Below, in pieces: positions 1-11,869 of a stretch of DNA of 64,000 nucleotides (the stretch's first letter is position 1; each line of letters begins with the position of its first letter). Location: NCBI RefSeq assembly GCF_023898315.1, contig NC_064619.1, positions 478,805,376-478,869,375 on the forward strand. Reading direction: 5' to 3'. The stretch is from Schistocerca nitens. Taxonomy: Eukaryota > Arthropoda > Insecta > Orthoptera > Acrididae. Position numbers and translations under genes: made by a program. The notes below the pieces were generated by a model. It did not search any database and was not told the DNA's origin. It saw only the letters and a list, made by a program, of their open reading frames with translations.

Positions 1-24
1 AAGATTCAGTATTTGACATCCAAT

Positions 25-142
25 GCACATAAACACAGTCAACTGTTGGTGTTATAATACTGTTTTAAGATCTGGTAGCTGACACACACTGTACATACAC
101 ACTGTCAGCTTCTGGTGTTAGAATACTATTTTGAAGTTCTGA
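25..142. repeat. Two related copies of a ~70-bp sequence
   Basis: Positions 25-77 and 94-142 share the pattern CWGTTGGTGTTATAATACT followed by TTTTAAGATCTGG or close variants. This is a short degenerate direct repeat with no coding content. I do not recognise a family. Confidence 0.5.
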
Positions 143-249
143 ATGCCTATTTTTGTGTCAACCATCATTACCGTGCCCGTTTGGCTATCTAGTTTCCATT
201 TTGTGCTATAGCATATGTTAGCATTATCTGTGGAAATTACAAACGTTTC

Positions 250-470
250 GACATCGGGCAATTTGTTACAATTTTGCTGTAACATGGTGATATATGGAGC
301 AGTTTGAAGAAATTTAGATGTAACATGGCACTGCATGGAGCCATTTGTCACAATCTTCTTATTATTTAGCGATGTATGGGGCAATTTGTTACAATTTTAC
401 TGTTACATAGTGAAGTTTGGAGCAGTTTGTTATAAATTTGCTGCAACTTAGTGGTGTAAGGGGCAAAGTG
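250..470. repeat. Degenerate ~60-bp tandem repeat
   Basis: About four diverged units carry GGGGCAATTTGTTACAATTT followed by GCTGTAACATGGTGATGTAT-like text, for example at about 258, 319, 379 and 436. The period is about 60 bp. It looks like an old minisatellite, and no ORF of note overlaps it in a supported way. Confidence 0.6.
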
Positions 471-1191
471 TCATGTAGTTTCCACTGTGTGATAGCATTA
501 TCACCAGAGAATGATGCAGATTTTGTACTGCAAGATAAAATTTCTTACTTTAGCACTGCGCCACTATACTATTGGGGTGACTTTGAAAAGTAATTGAAAT
601 TGATGGATGTTTGTTACCTATAAAAATGTGTCTTGCTGCTGTTCAGTATGCTGAACATCATTGACATGTCAAGTAGTTTCCACTGTGTGACAACGTAAGT
701 CAGCCCTCAACAAGTGCACTTTAACCTGTAAGTTAGATCAGTAGTGCAACATATGTTTTGATAAATCACATAGGCAACTTTTTGATTTTGTTAAAATGTA
801 GTACAATAATGAAACTATTCTCATCAACAGTTACACTTTAAGCTGTAAGTTAGATTAGCAGTAGTATCCATGTATATTTTGTGACATTATAGAACTAATC
901 TTTACTCTTTTGATAATTAATACACACCCTTTTTGATTTATTTAAAGCGTGTTACAGATATTGATTGTAGCTTGACATTTAATTTGTGTCAATAGTGCCA
1001 GTGTGCTAGAGAAGCTTATTTTTTTAATCTTATAGAGTAATTAAGCAATGACAGTAATACCACATGTGTTTTGTACACCAAATCTTTGCATACTTGATAA
1101 ATAAGGCAGATAATATTATTTTGGTGCAATGATGTAATTCTTGTTCGTGATCAGAGACCTCTAACTATATTTGTGTATTGCAAAAAACAAT
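471..1191. other. No gene seen
   Basis: AT-rich DNA without a recognisable ORF, repeat end or RNA gene. It abuts the first 5' monomer of CR1-A. Confidence 0.6.
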
Positions 1192-1688
1192 GTGAGCTCC
1201 CTCCCGCCATTGAATAAGCAGCAGCCAGCAGCAAGTCATACTCTTAGCTCACTTATTTGTTTCATAGTTTAATTCCTAATTTCTTTGTGTGGTTTTGGGT
1301 ACTTGCATAGTTTAATTCATAAATTTTGGGCATATTATAGTATTTGAGAGATGTAGCATCGCTTTTTAGTACCAGAATAGTGTAAATTCATGCAGTTGTC
1401 AGTCATCTGTTTTTGTTTTGAACGGCCAGTGTTGATTGGTCATGGCAAGTGAGCTCCCTGCTGCCGTTGGATAAGCAGCAGCCAGCAGCAAGTCGTACTT
1501 TTAGCTCACTTATTTGTTTCATAGTTTAATTCTTAATTTCTTTGCGTGTTTTTGGGTACTTGCATAGTTTAATTCACAAGTTTCAGGCATATTATAGTAT
1601 TTGAGAATTGTAGCATTGCGTTTTAGTACGTGTATAGTGTAAATTCGCATAGTCATCAGTCATCTGTTTGTTCTGAGTGGCTTGTGAG
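1192..1688 (+). repeat. Two tandem 5'-UTR monomers of CR1-A
   Basis: 1192-1448 and 1449-1688 are two copies of a ~250-bp unit. Both start GTGAGCTCCCT, both contain AAGCAGCAGCCAGCAGCAAG and a TTAGCTCACTTATTTGTTTC stretch, and both end near CAGTCATCTGTTT. They lie directly upstream of the ORF1 start at 1717. By analogy with LINEs with monomeric promoters, they may act as a repeated internal promoter. That role is inferred. Confidence 0.8.
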
Positions 1689-1716
1689 ATAAAAGAGAGG
1701 AAAAAAATTGTTAGGG

Positions 1717-2596
1717 ATGGATAGGGACTGCGCCTGTTGTGTACAGATTCAGGGGGAATTGGCCACCGTCCGTAAACAGCTGGAAGCTGTGCTGGCCATG
1801 ATCGACAGGCTCCAGGCTGTTGCCCTGGGCCGCGGTGACATTGGGACACCTGAGGCGAGCGCTTTGGTGCCTCTGGAAGCTGTAGCATTGCCTGGGATCT
1901 CTGATGCCACTGTGCCCTCGGATTCGGACATCCCTGCCGGTCGACACTTGCCTGACGGTGATTGGCGAACTGTGGCGGGGTCGCGAATCCCTGGGTGGAA
2001 GGTGAAAGTTGCTGCTGGCCCCGATGCTGTACCCTTACGCCTCCGTAACAGGTTTGAGTTGCTGCCCACTGCTGAAAATACTTCTGAGCCAGCAAAGGCG
2101 GACTCACCTGTTGTGGCAGTTGCCGGTCTCGTGAGAGCGTAGAGGGTGGGATTCTTCATCATTGGCAGCTCCAGTGTTAGGCGGGTGATGGAGCCACTTA
2201 GGGATATGGCAGCTAAGGACGGGAAGAGAGCCAATGTGTACTCTGTGTGCATCCTGGGGGGAGTCATCCAAGATGTGGAAAGGGTCCTTCCAGATGCCAT
2301 GAATGGTACAGGGTGCAGTCAACTGCAGGTGGTGGCTCATGTCGGCACTAATGATGTTTGTCGCTGTGTCTCAGAAGAGATTCTCTCTGTTTTCCGGCGG
2401 CTATCTGAGTGGGTCTTTGGTGCAGAGCCGATTGGAGAGTCTGAATCAGAGGCTCAGATGGTTCAGTGACCGTGTAGGCTACAGATTCTTTGACTTGTGC
2501 CATAGGGTGGTGAGGTTTTGGGTTCCGCTAAATAGGTCAGGTGTTCACTACACACAGGAGGTGGCTACACGGGTAGCAGGGGCTGTGTGGTGTTGA
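1717..2596 (+). pseudogene. CR1-A ORF1 (coiled coil plus SGNH-like esterase), broken
   Basis: The ORF begins MDRDCACCVQIQGEL with a Cys pair and a short heptad-like segment (residues ~10-35). From about 2146 it continues in the same frame into an esterase-like domain, with FIIGSSSVRRV (the nucleophile-Ser block) and HVGTNDVCR (the block III GxND-type motif). An in-frame TAG at 2140-2142 separates the two parts. Near 2410 the similarity moves to another frame (LESLNQRLRWF, then GVHYTQE, the block carrying the catalytic His), ending at about 2596. CR1 ORF1 proteins are known to carry such esterase domains. I chose the ATG at 1717 because the coiled coil starts there. Confidence 0.75.
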
Positions 2597-2709
2597 CTGG
2601 GTGGTTTTTAGGTTATACAGTCTTGAGAAAGATCAAAAAGGGCTCCTGTCTCAAAGGGTACAGTGCAAAGAAATGATGAGAATCGACCATGTAACAGTTG
2701 GTATTGTAG

Positions 2710-5464
2710 TTGCAAATTTGTCGTAGCTGTGTTGGAAAAGTAACAGATCTTCAAGTGCTGATAGAAAGCACTGAAGCTGAAATTGTTATAAGAACAGAAA
2801 GCTGGCTAAAACCAGAGATAAATTCTGCTGAAATTTTTACTGAGATGCAAACCGTGTTCAGAAAGGATAGATTAAATAAAGTAGGTAGGGTGTGTTTGTG
2901 TCTGTTGGAGATAGTTTATCTTGTAGTGAAGTTGAAATAGATAGTTCCTGCAAATTGTTGATAATAGTTTACCTTGTAGTGAAGTTGAAATACAGATTTC
3001 CTGTGAATTACTATGGGTACAGGTTATACTCAACAGCCATAGCAACATAATAATTGGCTCTTTCTACCGACCCCCCGTCTCGGATGATATAATAGCCGAA
3101 TGCTTCAAAGAAAACTTGAATCTCATTACTAATAAGTACCCCACTCATACAGTTATAATTCGTGGAGACTTCAATATACCCTCGATTTGTTGGCGAAAAT
3201 ACATGTTCAAAGTCGGTGGTAGACAGAAAACATATTCCGAAATTGTACTAAATGCTTTTTCAGAGAATTACTTTGAACAATTAGTTCATGAGCCCACACG
3301 GATTGTGAATGGTTGCTAAAAAACACTTGACCTCTTCACCACAAATAATCCCGATCTAATAAAGAGCGTCACAACGGATACAGGGATTAGTGAACACAAG
3401 GACATTGTAGCGAGGCTCAAAACCATATCAACCAAAAGCACTAAAAATAAACGCAAAATATATCTGCTTAAAACAGCAGATAAAAATTCGCTTGATGCCT
3501 TCCTAAGAAAGTCTCCATTCCTTCCAAGCAAATTTTATAAGTGTAGAGCAGATATGGCTCAAATTCAAAGATACAGTATCGACAGCAATAGATCGATTCA
3601 TACCGCATAAGTTAATGAGATGGGACTGATCCACCATGGTAAACAAAACATGTCAGAACACTGTTGCAGAAGCAATGAAAAAAGCATGCCAAATTCAGAA
3701 GAACGCAAAATCCCCAAGACTGGCTAAGTTTCACAGAAGCTCGAAATTTAGTGCGAATGTCTATGAGAGATGCTTTTAATAGTTTCCACAATGAAATATT
3801 GTCTCAAAATATGGTAGAAAACCCAAAGAGATTCTGGTCATATGTAAAGTACACCAGTGGCAAAAAAACAGTCAATACCATCACTGGGTGATAGCAATGG
3901 AAATTTTACCGATGATGGTGCCACTAAAACGGAGTTACTAAATACAGTTTTCTGTATTTCCTTCATGAAAGAAGACGAAGTAAATATTCCAGAATTCAAA
4001 ACCAGAACAGCTGGTAGCATGAGTGACATAAAAGTAGCTACCTTAGGTGTTGCGAAACAACTCAAATCACTTAAGAAAGGCAAGTCTTCTGGTCCAGATG
4101 GTATACCAATCAGGTTCCTTTCAGAGTATGCAGACACAATAGCACCTTCCTTAGCAATCATATACAACCGCTCACTTGACAAAAGGTCTGTTCCTAAAGA
4201 CTGGAAAGTAGCACAGGTCACACCAATATTCAAGAAAGGAAATTGGAGTAACCCATTGAATTAAAGGACCATATCACTGACCTCAATTTGCAGTAGGATT
4301 TTGGATCATATACTGTACTCTAACTTTGTGAATCACCTTGAAGAAAATGACTTATTGACACATAACCAACACGGATTCAGAAAATATCATTCTTGTGCAA
4401 CACAGCTAGCTCTGTATTCCCATGAAGTAATGAGTGTTGTTGACAAGGGATCTCAGATCAATTCCACATTCCTAGATTTCCAGAAGGTTTTTGATACTAT
4501 TCCTCACAAGTGACTACTAATAAAATTGCGTGCATGTGGAGTATTGTCTCAGTTGTGTGACTAGATCCATGATTTCCTCTCAGAGAGGTCACAGTTCATA
4601 GTGATGGATGGTAAATCATCGAGTAGAACAGAAGTGATATCTGGCATTTCGCAAGGTAGTGTCACAGGCTCTCTGTTGTTTCTGATTTATATAAATGACC
4701 TAGGTGATAATCTGAGCATCCCCCTTAGACTGTCTGCAGATGATGCTGTAATTTACAGTCTAGTAAAATCATCAGACGATCAATTCCAATTACAAAATGA
4801 TCTAGAGAGAACTTCTGTATGGTGCGAAGAGTGGCAATTAGCACTAAACAAAGAAAAGTGCAAGATCATCCACATGGGTACCAAAAGAAACCTGATAAAT
4901 TTTGGGTATACGATAAATCGCACAAATCTAAGGGCTGTCAATTCAACTAAATACCTAGGAATTACAATTACGAGCAACTTGAATTGGAAAGACCACATAG
5001 ATAATATTGAAGGGAAGGTGAAACAAAGACTGCACTTTGTTGGCAGAACACTTAGAAGATGCGACAAACCCACTAAAGAGATTGTGTACATTACACTTGT
5101 CCCTCCTCTGCTGGAATATTGCTGTGTGGTATGGGATCGTTACCGGGTAGGATTGACGGAGGACATCGAAAAAGTGCAGAGAAGGGCAGCTCATTTTGTA
5201 TTATTGTGCAAAAGGGGTGAGAGTGTAACTGATATCATACGCGAGTTGGGGTGGCAGTCACTGAAACAAAGGTGGTTTTCTTTGCAGCAAGATCGATTTA
5301 TGAAATTTCAATCACCAACTTCCTCTTCTGAATGCGTAAATATTTTGTTGACACCCACCTACGTAGGGAGAAATGATCATCATAATAAAATAAGAGAAAT
5401 CAGAGCTGAAACAGAAAGATTTAGGTGTTCCTTTTTCCCCACATGCCATTCGAGAGAGCAATGA
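2710..5464 (+). pseudogene. CR1-A ORF2 (endonuclease-reverse transcriptase), broken
   Basis: Fragments in several frames follow the CR1 ORF2 order. ESWLKPEI near 2800 and RGDFNIPSICW near 3155 are endonuclease motifs. SSGPDGIPIRFLSEY near 4090 begins the RT, followed by NQHGFRKYHSC near 4367, DFQKVFDTIPH near 4480, [20 protein letters not shown] near 4640 and SADDAVIYS near 4735 (the FADD box with F to S). A long open segment, 4601-5464, covers the palm-to-C-terminal part. Stops and frameshifts separate the pieces, for example between 4264 and 4301 and between 4513 and 4601. The product would nick DNA and copy LINE RNA by target-primed reverse transcription, but it is not functional here. Confidence 0.88.
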
Positions 5465-5795
5465 TAGAGAAATAGAATGAAAATGGTTTGATGAACCCTC
5501 TTCCAGGCACTTAAGTGGGAATTGCAGAGTAGCTATGTAGATGTAGATGTAATCGAAATCTTTTACATTTTGATCAATAATTTTATTTTGGTGTGAAGAT
5601 CATATTTTTAATATATCGAATGTTCCTTTCTATGTGGAACCTGGTCCATCTCTTTTGCCACATTAAGTGTTTACATCTCATATTTGAGGCATTACAAAAT
5701 TATTCTTGCAAATGATGAAAATATGTAGTTTTAATGATTCAACACAGTAAATATCTTATCAAAATGCCTTCTTCTCTCCTAAAACAGTGATCTGT

Positions 5796-6165
5796 CAAGT
5801 TTGCTTTGGTACATAGTGTCATTTAGGCCTAAGGCAAACTGTCAACTGTCTGCTTACCATAATTTTTAGTAGATCATATGTATTTGGTGCAGTTATATAA
5901 CAATTAAGGTGTGAAAATATCATTGTGGCATTTACTTTGAGAGTCCACAATCACGTTTTCAGGTGTCAAGTGTAGATTATCCATTAACTGCACAGTTCCT
6001 GTATCGGAAAGTTGTGAACAGCATTTCAGGTTACCTGTTTGTTTGTGCCAACTAACACTGCAGCATTGTATTGATGTCAACATGTGTTTAGTACAGTTAT
6101 GGGCTTGGTCAGGTTTGTTTTGGTACATGGCATCATTTAGACCCAAGACGAATATCAACCGCTGC
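5796..6165. repeat. Direct duplication of a ~52-bp segment
   Basis: 5796-5848 and 6109-6160 both read TCARGTTTGYTTTGGTACAT followed by a CATTTAGRCCYAAG block and end in TCAAC. The spacing is about 310 bp. No coding content or known family is evident. Confidence 0.55.
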
Positions 6166-6299
6166 TCAGTCCATAATTCAATCAACACTAGTGTCATGTG
6201 TAGTTTGACATATAAACAGATGTTTTAGACATGCAAATATTGTAAGTTACACCAATATTGTCAATTTTTTCACATATTTGTGATAAATAATCAAATATT

Positions 6300-6660
6300 T
6301 TTCAACATAGCTCAAATTTCAGCTTGTTTGGTTACATCTGAACATGGTGCAAAATCCAAATTGTTAAGATATTTTTGGACATAGTGCAAACTTGCATATT
6401 TTTGAACATGTTGCAAAATTGTAGTATTCTGATACTTTTGAGCATGGTCCAAAAAATTGAGGTAACAGATTTTTTTTTTAATCTTGTGTCAAAATTCAAT
6501 CATTGGGGTACTTCTGGAGGTGGCATGAAATTCAGATCATTTGATTACTTTTGAACATGATGCTATTTAATGCATTTTAGGTGACGCTTACATATTTTGA
6601 TAAATAATATTGTTTGTTCTCATACTTTTGAACATTGTGCAAACTACTGATTGGATAGTT
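6300..6660. repeat. Degenerate tandem repeat with TTTTGAACATGGTGCAAA core
   Basis: The core TACTTTTGAACATGGTGCAA and diverged versions recur about seven times (near 6335, 6372, 6408, 6445, 6490, 6555 and 6625) at irregular spacing of 35-70 bp. It resembles the repeat at 250-470 in style but not in sequence. No gene is seen. Confidence 0.5.
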
Positions 6661-8890
6661 TTTTGTATGGCCGAAATGGTGGGTATGGGGCTAAATTGTG
6701 ATCAGCTGCTTCATTTTAATGTCCAGTAAATTATTGCACTGTGGTTGTCTGTTTTATAGAGGTATGGCTTGATGGCTTCTTAGGAAGGGGCACGACTTGT
6801 GCACTTTGATGATGATGTCAGAGATGAGATGGGGGGGGGGGGGCATGGCTTTAGGGTCCCACTTATTTATGTTTGCTCTGGAGTAAGTGTGTTAGGTTCA
6901 CCATAACTATTCTACTCATGGTGATGCTATACTGTTTTGTTCACTCACAATGTCCTCGCCGACCGAACAAACTATGGATAAGTACATCCATACACACATA
7001 GTTTGTCCACAATGCTCTAAACAAGTGCTCTCTTGTTCTGGACCGGACGAACTCCAGTGACTTCAGGCCAGAGTGTTTAGTGTCCAATCAGTGCCAGCAT
7101 TAGTGATCTAACAATACAGTATCTGTCTGTGCTGGGCCATGTCAAACCAGTCAGCGGATTTGTAGCCCAACAGTGGGTTTTATGTGTCTGAAAAGTTCAG
7201 TCCTGTTTTATTTTACTACACATTTATTGTATATAGACTGTAATTAAACATAGAGGTTAAAGTAATGTGATATATGCAGTCAGAACATAAATGTTACAAT
7301 AGCCTTAGTCTGTGTGAATATAAATTTGTATGATGCACCTAACATTCTCATCTGAAAATTATAAACTAGGCTTCATGGAAAAAGAATAAATACGTAAATA
7401 AGTTGAAGAAGGCAATAATGGAAGTCAGTGAGTTATAAGAGAATGGCTTTTCTGCAGTCCTTATGAGTATTTATTCCATGGTACAGCAACGATCAGAATA
7501 CTGTCGATGAATGCCTTGCTTTGCTCTTTCCCAGCAGTTTCTTACAGAACATATATACTGAAACATCTGTAAATTAAACTTACTTTTCTTACATTCACAC
7601 TTTTTAAAAAGTGTTTTATGAACATATCAGGGGATGGGCCACTTGCATGATGTACAGTGCACTTGCAGTTATCTGTGAATAGAACCTTGGCTGCCCCCCT
7701 CCCTCCTTTTTCCTCTGATGTCAGAATTGAATACATGTACCAGGATAATGGTTTGGGGCGGTACTGGTTCTATCCTGTGTCTTGTGTTCTTATGTATTTA
7801 TTGGAATCTGAATGACAATCAGTGGGGGTGGGAGGTTATTGAATTTAAGCACATTCATAAACTACATTTAATCAGGACAGTGCACACAGCTGCTAGTTCA
7901 AGCGGAACCAAATGTGTTATAAAAGTCAGTAAATTACTCAACGGACAGTATTTTTCAGTACAGGTATTTCATGAGTTGATTGTAGTCTGAATCCGTTTTA
8001 GCAAACTAATAATTTCTCTCAGGAGATAAAATTTTATTGATTACAAAATACAGGTTCTTGAAGTTTATTCATAATTGAAATGTTTAATTAGTAATTACAT
8101 GCCATAATTTATTTGTTTAATATAAAGGTGTTTTGAATTTTGTATGCATAAAAAAAGTGTGAATTTATGTACAGCTTTTACTCTGAGACAAGTTATCACT
8201 TAGAGTGGTAAAAGTGTGCGTGTACAGTTTGCTGACCTATGTGGTGAATTTTATTTTGTGACCTAATGGAGAGTAAATCTAGTTTCATTTAAACTTTATG
8301 TGAGATAGACACATCACGTTATTACAAAACAGTCGTGTAGCCCATTAAGGAAAACTGAAACTCGATTTGAAATACATTACATGCCAGAGCGTGATCGAGC
8401 TGTCCAGTAAATCGAGTACAATAGTTGCAAATGTGTTTGGACTTAATGCACGAAGTTGGAAATTAATTTTGAGACAAGTGCTAATTTTGACAAAAAATGA
8501 ACCGAAAGTTTATACAAAATATCAATGTCCAGTTTTAATTGAGACATGTATCACCTTGTTGATTATGTTTCCTAGCAACACTGTAAAGCAGCTTAATTAA
8601 TTCATTAGAACAATTTGTGACGTAGTAAGGCCCGTTACACACATAAAATGTTACACGAAGTTTGCTGACTGCATGAGAGTGTTTTTTTTCTTTCCATAAA
8701 TGCCAATAAACCGGCAGTTTCAAAAGTTAAATTATTAACTGTTGTGTAACTTCATTGATTGTCCTACACCACTACGGAATTTGTTGTATCGTGTCTCTTC
8801 ACAAGAGATCTCAATAAACTGGGATAAACAAGAAGAAGAAAAAGATTAAAGAAGAGGCATTGGTATAGCTCTGAGTACCTATTCCTTCAG
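6661..8890. other. No gene seen; poly-G and small inverted repeat
   Basis: The stretch has a G run of about a dozen at 6830-6842 and a 9-bp inverted repeat (CAAACTATG with CATAGTTTG) at about 6968-7006. The ORFs in it are short and resemble nothing I know. It may include very old repeat remains. Confidence 0.5.
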
Positions 8891-9440
8891 AATGGGTGAT
8901 GCAGTCAAAATCAAGAAGGTCTGTGAATGAGGACGGGACTGAGACCAAGGAAGAGAAGCCAAAATTTGCCTATCTGCTTTATCCTGGCCCAGTATCCAGA
9001 AACATTGGTGGCTTTTTATGGGAACATGGCATCCAGTGTAGTTTGCTCTCTTCAGCTATGGTAATGTAATGTTAAAGACAATCTAGGTCTCTAAAATCCA
9101 AGTGTGTTCTTTACAATGTTAAGAACAATCTAGTTCTCTGAAACCGAGTGTTTATCACATTCCATATGAATATGGCATATCTTACATTGGGCAGACTATC
9201 AGAACACTTGAGGAGATGTGCAAGAAACATTGATCCCACAACTGACTACAATATCCAAGCAATTCAGCTGTTACTGAGGATGGTGTTGAATATAAACATG
9301 AAATGAAATATGATGAGACGAGTATCATGGTGCAAATGCCAAGTTTATGGGACAGCATAATTAAGGAGTCTACCAAAATAAAGATGTCAGGAGATCTAAT
9401 AAACAGGTATGGAGGTTTCAATTTACATAATATGTGAAGA
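8891..9440 (+). pseudogene. Penelope-like element fragment (C-terminal RT linker and GIY-YIG), badly decayed
   Basis: Scattered frames translate to Penelope-like C-terminal text: GPVSRNIGGFLWEHGIQC near 8990, then YHIPYEYGISYIGQTIRTL near 9155-9215 (the GIY-YIG endonuclease core), then SAVTEDG, SLWDSIIKES and DLINRYGG up to about 9440. The order matches the end of a Penelope-like polyprotein. Upstream RT is missing. There are many disruptions, so this is an old fragment. The identification rests on recognising the family pattern by eye. Confidence 0.7.
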
Positions 9441-9823
9441 CCAGCACTCATTTTATTAAAATGTCACCAGTGCTAGAATAAGGGTGATACTGTTGCAGTT
9501 TTAATTTATTCAAAATGGAGGACCCACCCCCACCCCTGCCACTTGCCCCCTGTCACTTGGTGTAGATGTAGTAATGTTGCATTGATGACATCACTGGAAG
9601 ATGTCATGGGTTTTCCCCCTTGCCTCCCCCTACACTCTCCCCCTTCCCCACCTCCCCCTCCCCAGAAAAAAAACTGGTGGAAAAAATTGTTCAGTCTGTG
9701 CTGAGCTGTTGGACTGGAAGGATTTCGTTATTTTTTCTTTATTTTGGGTGTTATCCTGCTGGAAATGGCGGGAAAAACCCAGTCTGCACTGAGCAGTTGG
9801 TGCAGAAGAACAAAGGATAGTTT

Positions 9824-9949
9824 CATCCCATGTAGGCTTTCACAGCCGACTCACCTCGGAAGATGTTCTCCGTAGTTGAGAACGAAACGTCAGGGAGAAG
9901 AAGTTCTACAGATCGACCACGGAAATTTAGCCTGGAAGTGTTTACTGAT
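9824..9949 (+). mobile_element. 126-bp insertion with hammerhead-like motif and 12-bp target duplication
   Basis: The insert lies between two perfect 12-bp copies of AAAGGATAGTTT (9812-9823 and 9950-9961). It holds a hammerhead-ribozyme-like fold at 9850-9897 and no ORF. Penelope-like elements carry such ribozymes in their terminal repeats, so this may be a solo terminal repeat or a non-autonomous relative. The Penelope coding fragment ends only ~400 bp upstream but lies outside the duplicated target, so the two look like separate events. Confidence 0.65.
9850..9897 (+). ncRNA. Hammerhead-ribozyme-like motif (probably inactive)
   Basis: CGGAAGA occupies the place of the CUGANGA core. Stem II is TTCTC/GAGAA around CGTAGTT, followed by CGAAACGTC and then AGGGAG, which can pair loosely with upstream CTC.CCT as stem I. 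Stem III is minimal, as in Penelope-type hammerheads. The core U4 position reads G, so cleavage is unlikely. The assignment is a structural inference by eye. Confidence 0.55.
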
Positions 9950-9993
9950 AAAGGATAGTTTTTTCTTTATTTTGGGGTGTTATCCTGTTGGAA

Positions 9994-11379
9994 AATTCCT
10001 AAAATTTTTTCTTGTGCCTGTGTTCACCTTGACATGTAGAGAACAACTGGCCTAGTTCACATCACCACTACCAGAGGGCACTGGGTAAAACAGCCTCTCC
10101 TCCCCCACCTAGAAATTGGTGGGAATGCACTGTTCTTTTGTTGGTGTTTTGGGTGGTTGCACCATTTAAGTTCCCCAAGTGTCCACCAGTCCTTCATGGA
10201 AGGATGGAATGTCTTTGTTCCGCATGGTACAGGTTTCTACAAGCCAGAAGGTAACACTCATTTCATTTTGGGACATATGTGTGGTGGCCTTTGTGAGAGA
10301 CTGGAAGCAAATCGTTCTTTGTCATAGTTTCAGGTAGTCGGCAGAAACTTGAATGAAGAAAGGATATTTTCGCTATTAATATAGCACTAGAGAGTTGCTT
10401 CAGCCAGTCTAGACAATAGCCCTATGTGAGAAGGATGGGTGGCAATAATAATATGACAGCAAACTATCATTGAAGTGCAGGGAAGTAGCCTCCTGCCAGT
10501 CTACAAGTAAATAGCTGCTGGGAGGGACTATAAATCCATGCTCCCTATGCACAGGAGTCATGTAGCAACTGCATTGGGGAATGAAACACACTTATACCTA
10601 TTTACAAGTTGCAGGTCATGTCCTGACAATCAGAAATGTGGGAAATACATCATGTGATATTTATACAAGTGTAGTGCTCATTATCTTACTTGAGCATCGC
10701 CTCTCAAGATGAAAAATCTGGCTTGTCACCTTCAGTCTAGTCCAGTGCCATCTACTGAGTGTATTTTGTACCTGAAAAGGTGGCCAGCTGGAACCCTTCT
10801 TTGTAACTGCTGGTCACAACAAGGTAGGCCACAGCTTTTAGTCGGCCAAGTCCTTGTGACCAAGGCTGATGCTGGCAGCAGAGTGGCATCGCTAACTCCT
10901 AACATACTGCCATACAAACAGGTGTGGCTTGGATGTAAGGTTCTAACCGCAATTCCACACAAAACTTACATTCTTCAGTTTAAAAAATCTATTTTACATA
11001 ATCCAAGATGGGGACATTGTTGTCCATACACCTCAAACTTTTCACATGAAACGTAGTTTCCTCCCTTTTATGCACGTTAGTTTTGGGGACAGAGGAAATT
11101 GGAGTGTACACACATTTCCACATTGCTAAAATATCATTACATGTTGATTCCTAGTGTGAATATCCTGTGAACAGTATGGCATAGATTATATTTCCTTTAA
11201 GTATTCTCTCATCCAGGAAAAAAAATCTGTTCTTATCAGCTTAATATCTGTTACATTCTGCATCACAGGACTAGAATATTAAACTCATTTTTGGCTCATG
11301 GCAGAGTGCTAAAAGCATGCTTTACCCCACTTTCAAACTCTCGTAAAGAAGTCAAATACATTTTGCATAAAGATCATGA
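9994..11379. other. No gene seen
   Basis: Mixed AT-rich sequence. The longest ORF (10709-11056, 115 residues) has no domain, repeat or membrane feature that I recognise and no supporting context, so I do not call it a gene. Confidence 0.5.
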
Positions 11380-11550
11380 AAATAAGACATGAGAAATTAA
11401 TGGTCATGTGGAGGTGTATAGATAGTCTTTTTCTCCCTCACTTTATTTGCAAATGGAATAGGGAAGGAAATGATTTTTTTTAGTGATACAGGATACACTC
11501 CACCATATGATGACATGTGAAGTAAGCATACGGATGTAGATGTAAATTTA
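11380..11550 (+). mobile_element. CR1-type LINE 3' tail fragment
   Basis: The stretch has the order typical of orthopteran CR1 3' ends: GAGAAATTAATGGTCATGTG, then CTTTTTCTCCCTCACTTTAT, then AATGGAATAGGGAAGGAAAT, a tract corresponding to CCTCCGCCACGCACCGTATG, and finally GGATGTAGATGTAAAT. Only the untranslated 3' end remains. Confidence 0.6.
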
Positions 11551-11672
11551 GTCTACCTATTAAGAAATCAGTCCAGCCATTTAGAGGCACACAAAACTCA
11601 CAGAAGAGTGCTGTCTCTTATTTATTGAGACAACAAAAGATGGAACATCTGCTGATTGTCTCTCAGTAAATC

Positions 11673-11869
11673 CTGTTTATGGGATTTATAGTTCTATTAA
11701 TGTGCAATATATTTAGTTAAATTCAGATCAAGTACTAGCCCCACCATAGGTCTTCCCACCTGCTTGCAGACAACTCCATACCTGCAAGCATCTTACATAT
11801 AAAACAAATATACCACAAGCTGGTGTACAATGCATGGTGGAGGCTTCATTGCACAAGTATTATCGATTA
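11673..11869 (-). repeat. Left arm of a ~196-bp inverted repeat
   Basis: This arm pairs with 13333-13528 as a diverged reverse complement (roughly 85% by eye), running from CTGTTTATGGGATTTATAG inward to TATCGATTA. The inner part resembles a LINE 3' tail (TGCATGGTGGAGG...). The outer part is unique flanking sequence ending in CCCACCATAGGTCTTCC. Confidence 0.7.

Larger units (their letters stand above)
1192..5551 (+). mobile_element. CR1-like LINE (CR1-A), near full length, decayed
   Basis: The element has the full CR1 layout. Two 5' monomers (1192-1688) are followed by an esterase-type ORF1 (1717-2596), an ORF2 with apurinic endonuclease and reverse transcriptase (about 2710-5464), and a 3' end with the TGTAGATGTAGATGTAA tail at about 5531-5551. 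The reading frames are interrupted repeatedly, so the copy is inactive. The 3' tail type is the one seen across orthopteran CR1-like families. The exact 5' boundary is taken from the start of the first monomer and could lie further upstream. No target duplication was identified. Confidence 0.85.
9717..9993. repeat. Local direct duplication
   Basis: 9717-9763 and 9952-9993 both read AAGGAT, a short spacer, then TTTTTTCTTTATTTTGGGGTGTTATCCTG-like sequence. The second copy sits directly right of the hammerhead-bearing insertion at 9824-9949. Confidence 0.6.

Noticed and set aside
10709-11056. 115-residue plus-strand ORF
   Set aside because: No domain, composition signal or context, and an antisense ORF of similar length overlaps it.
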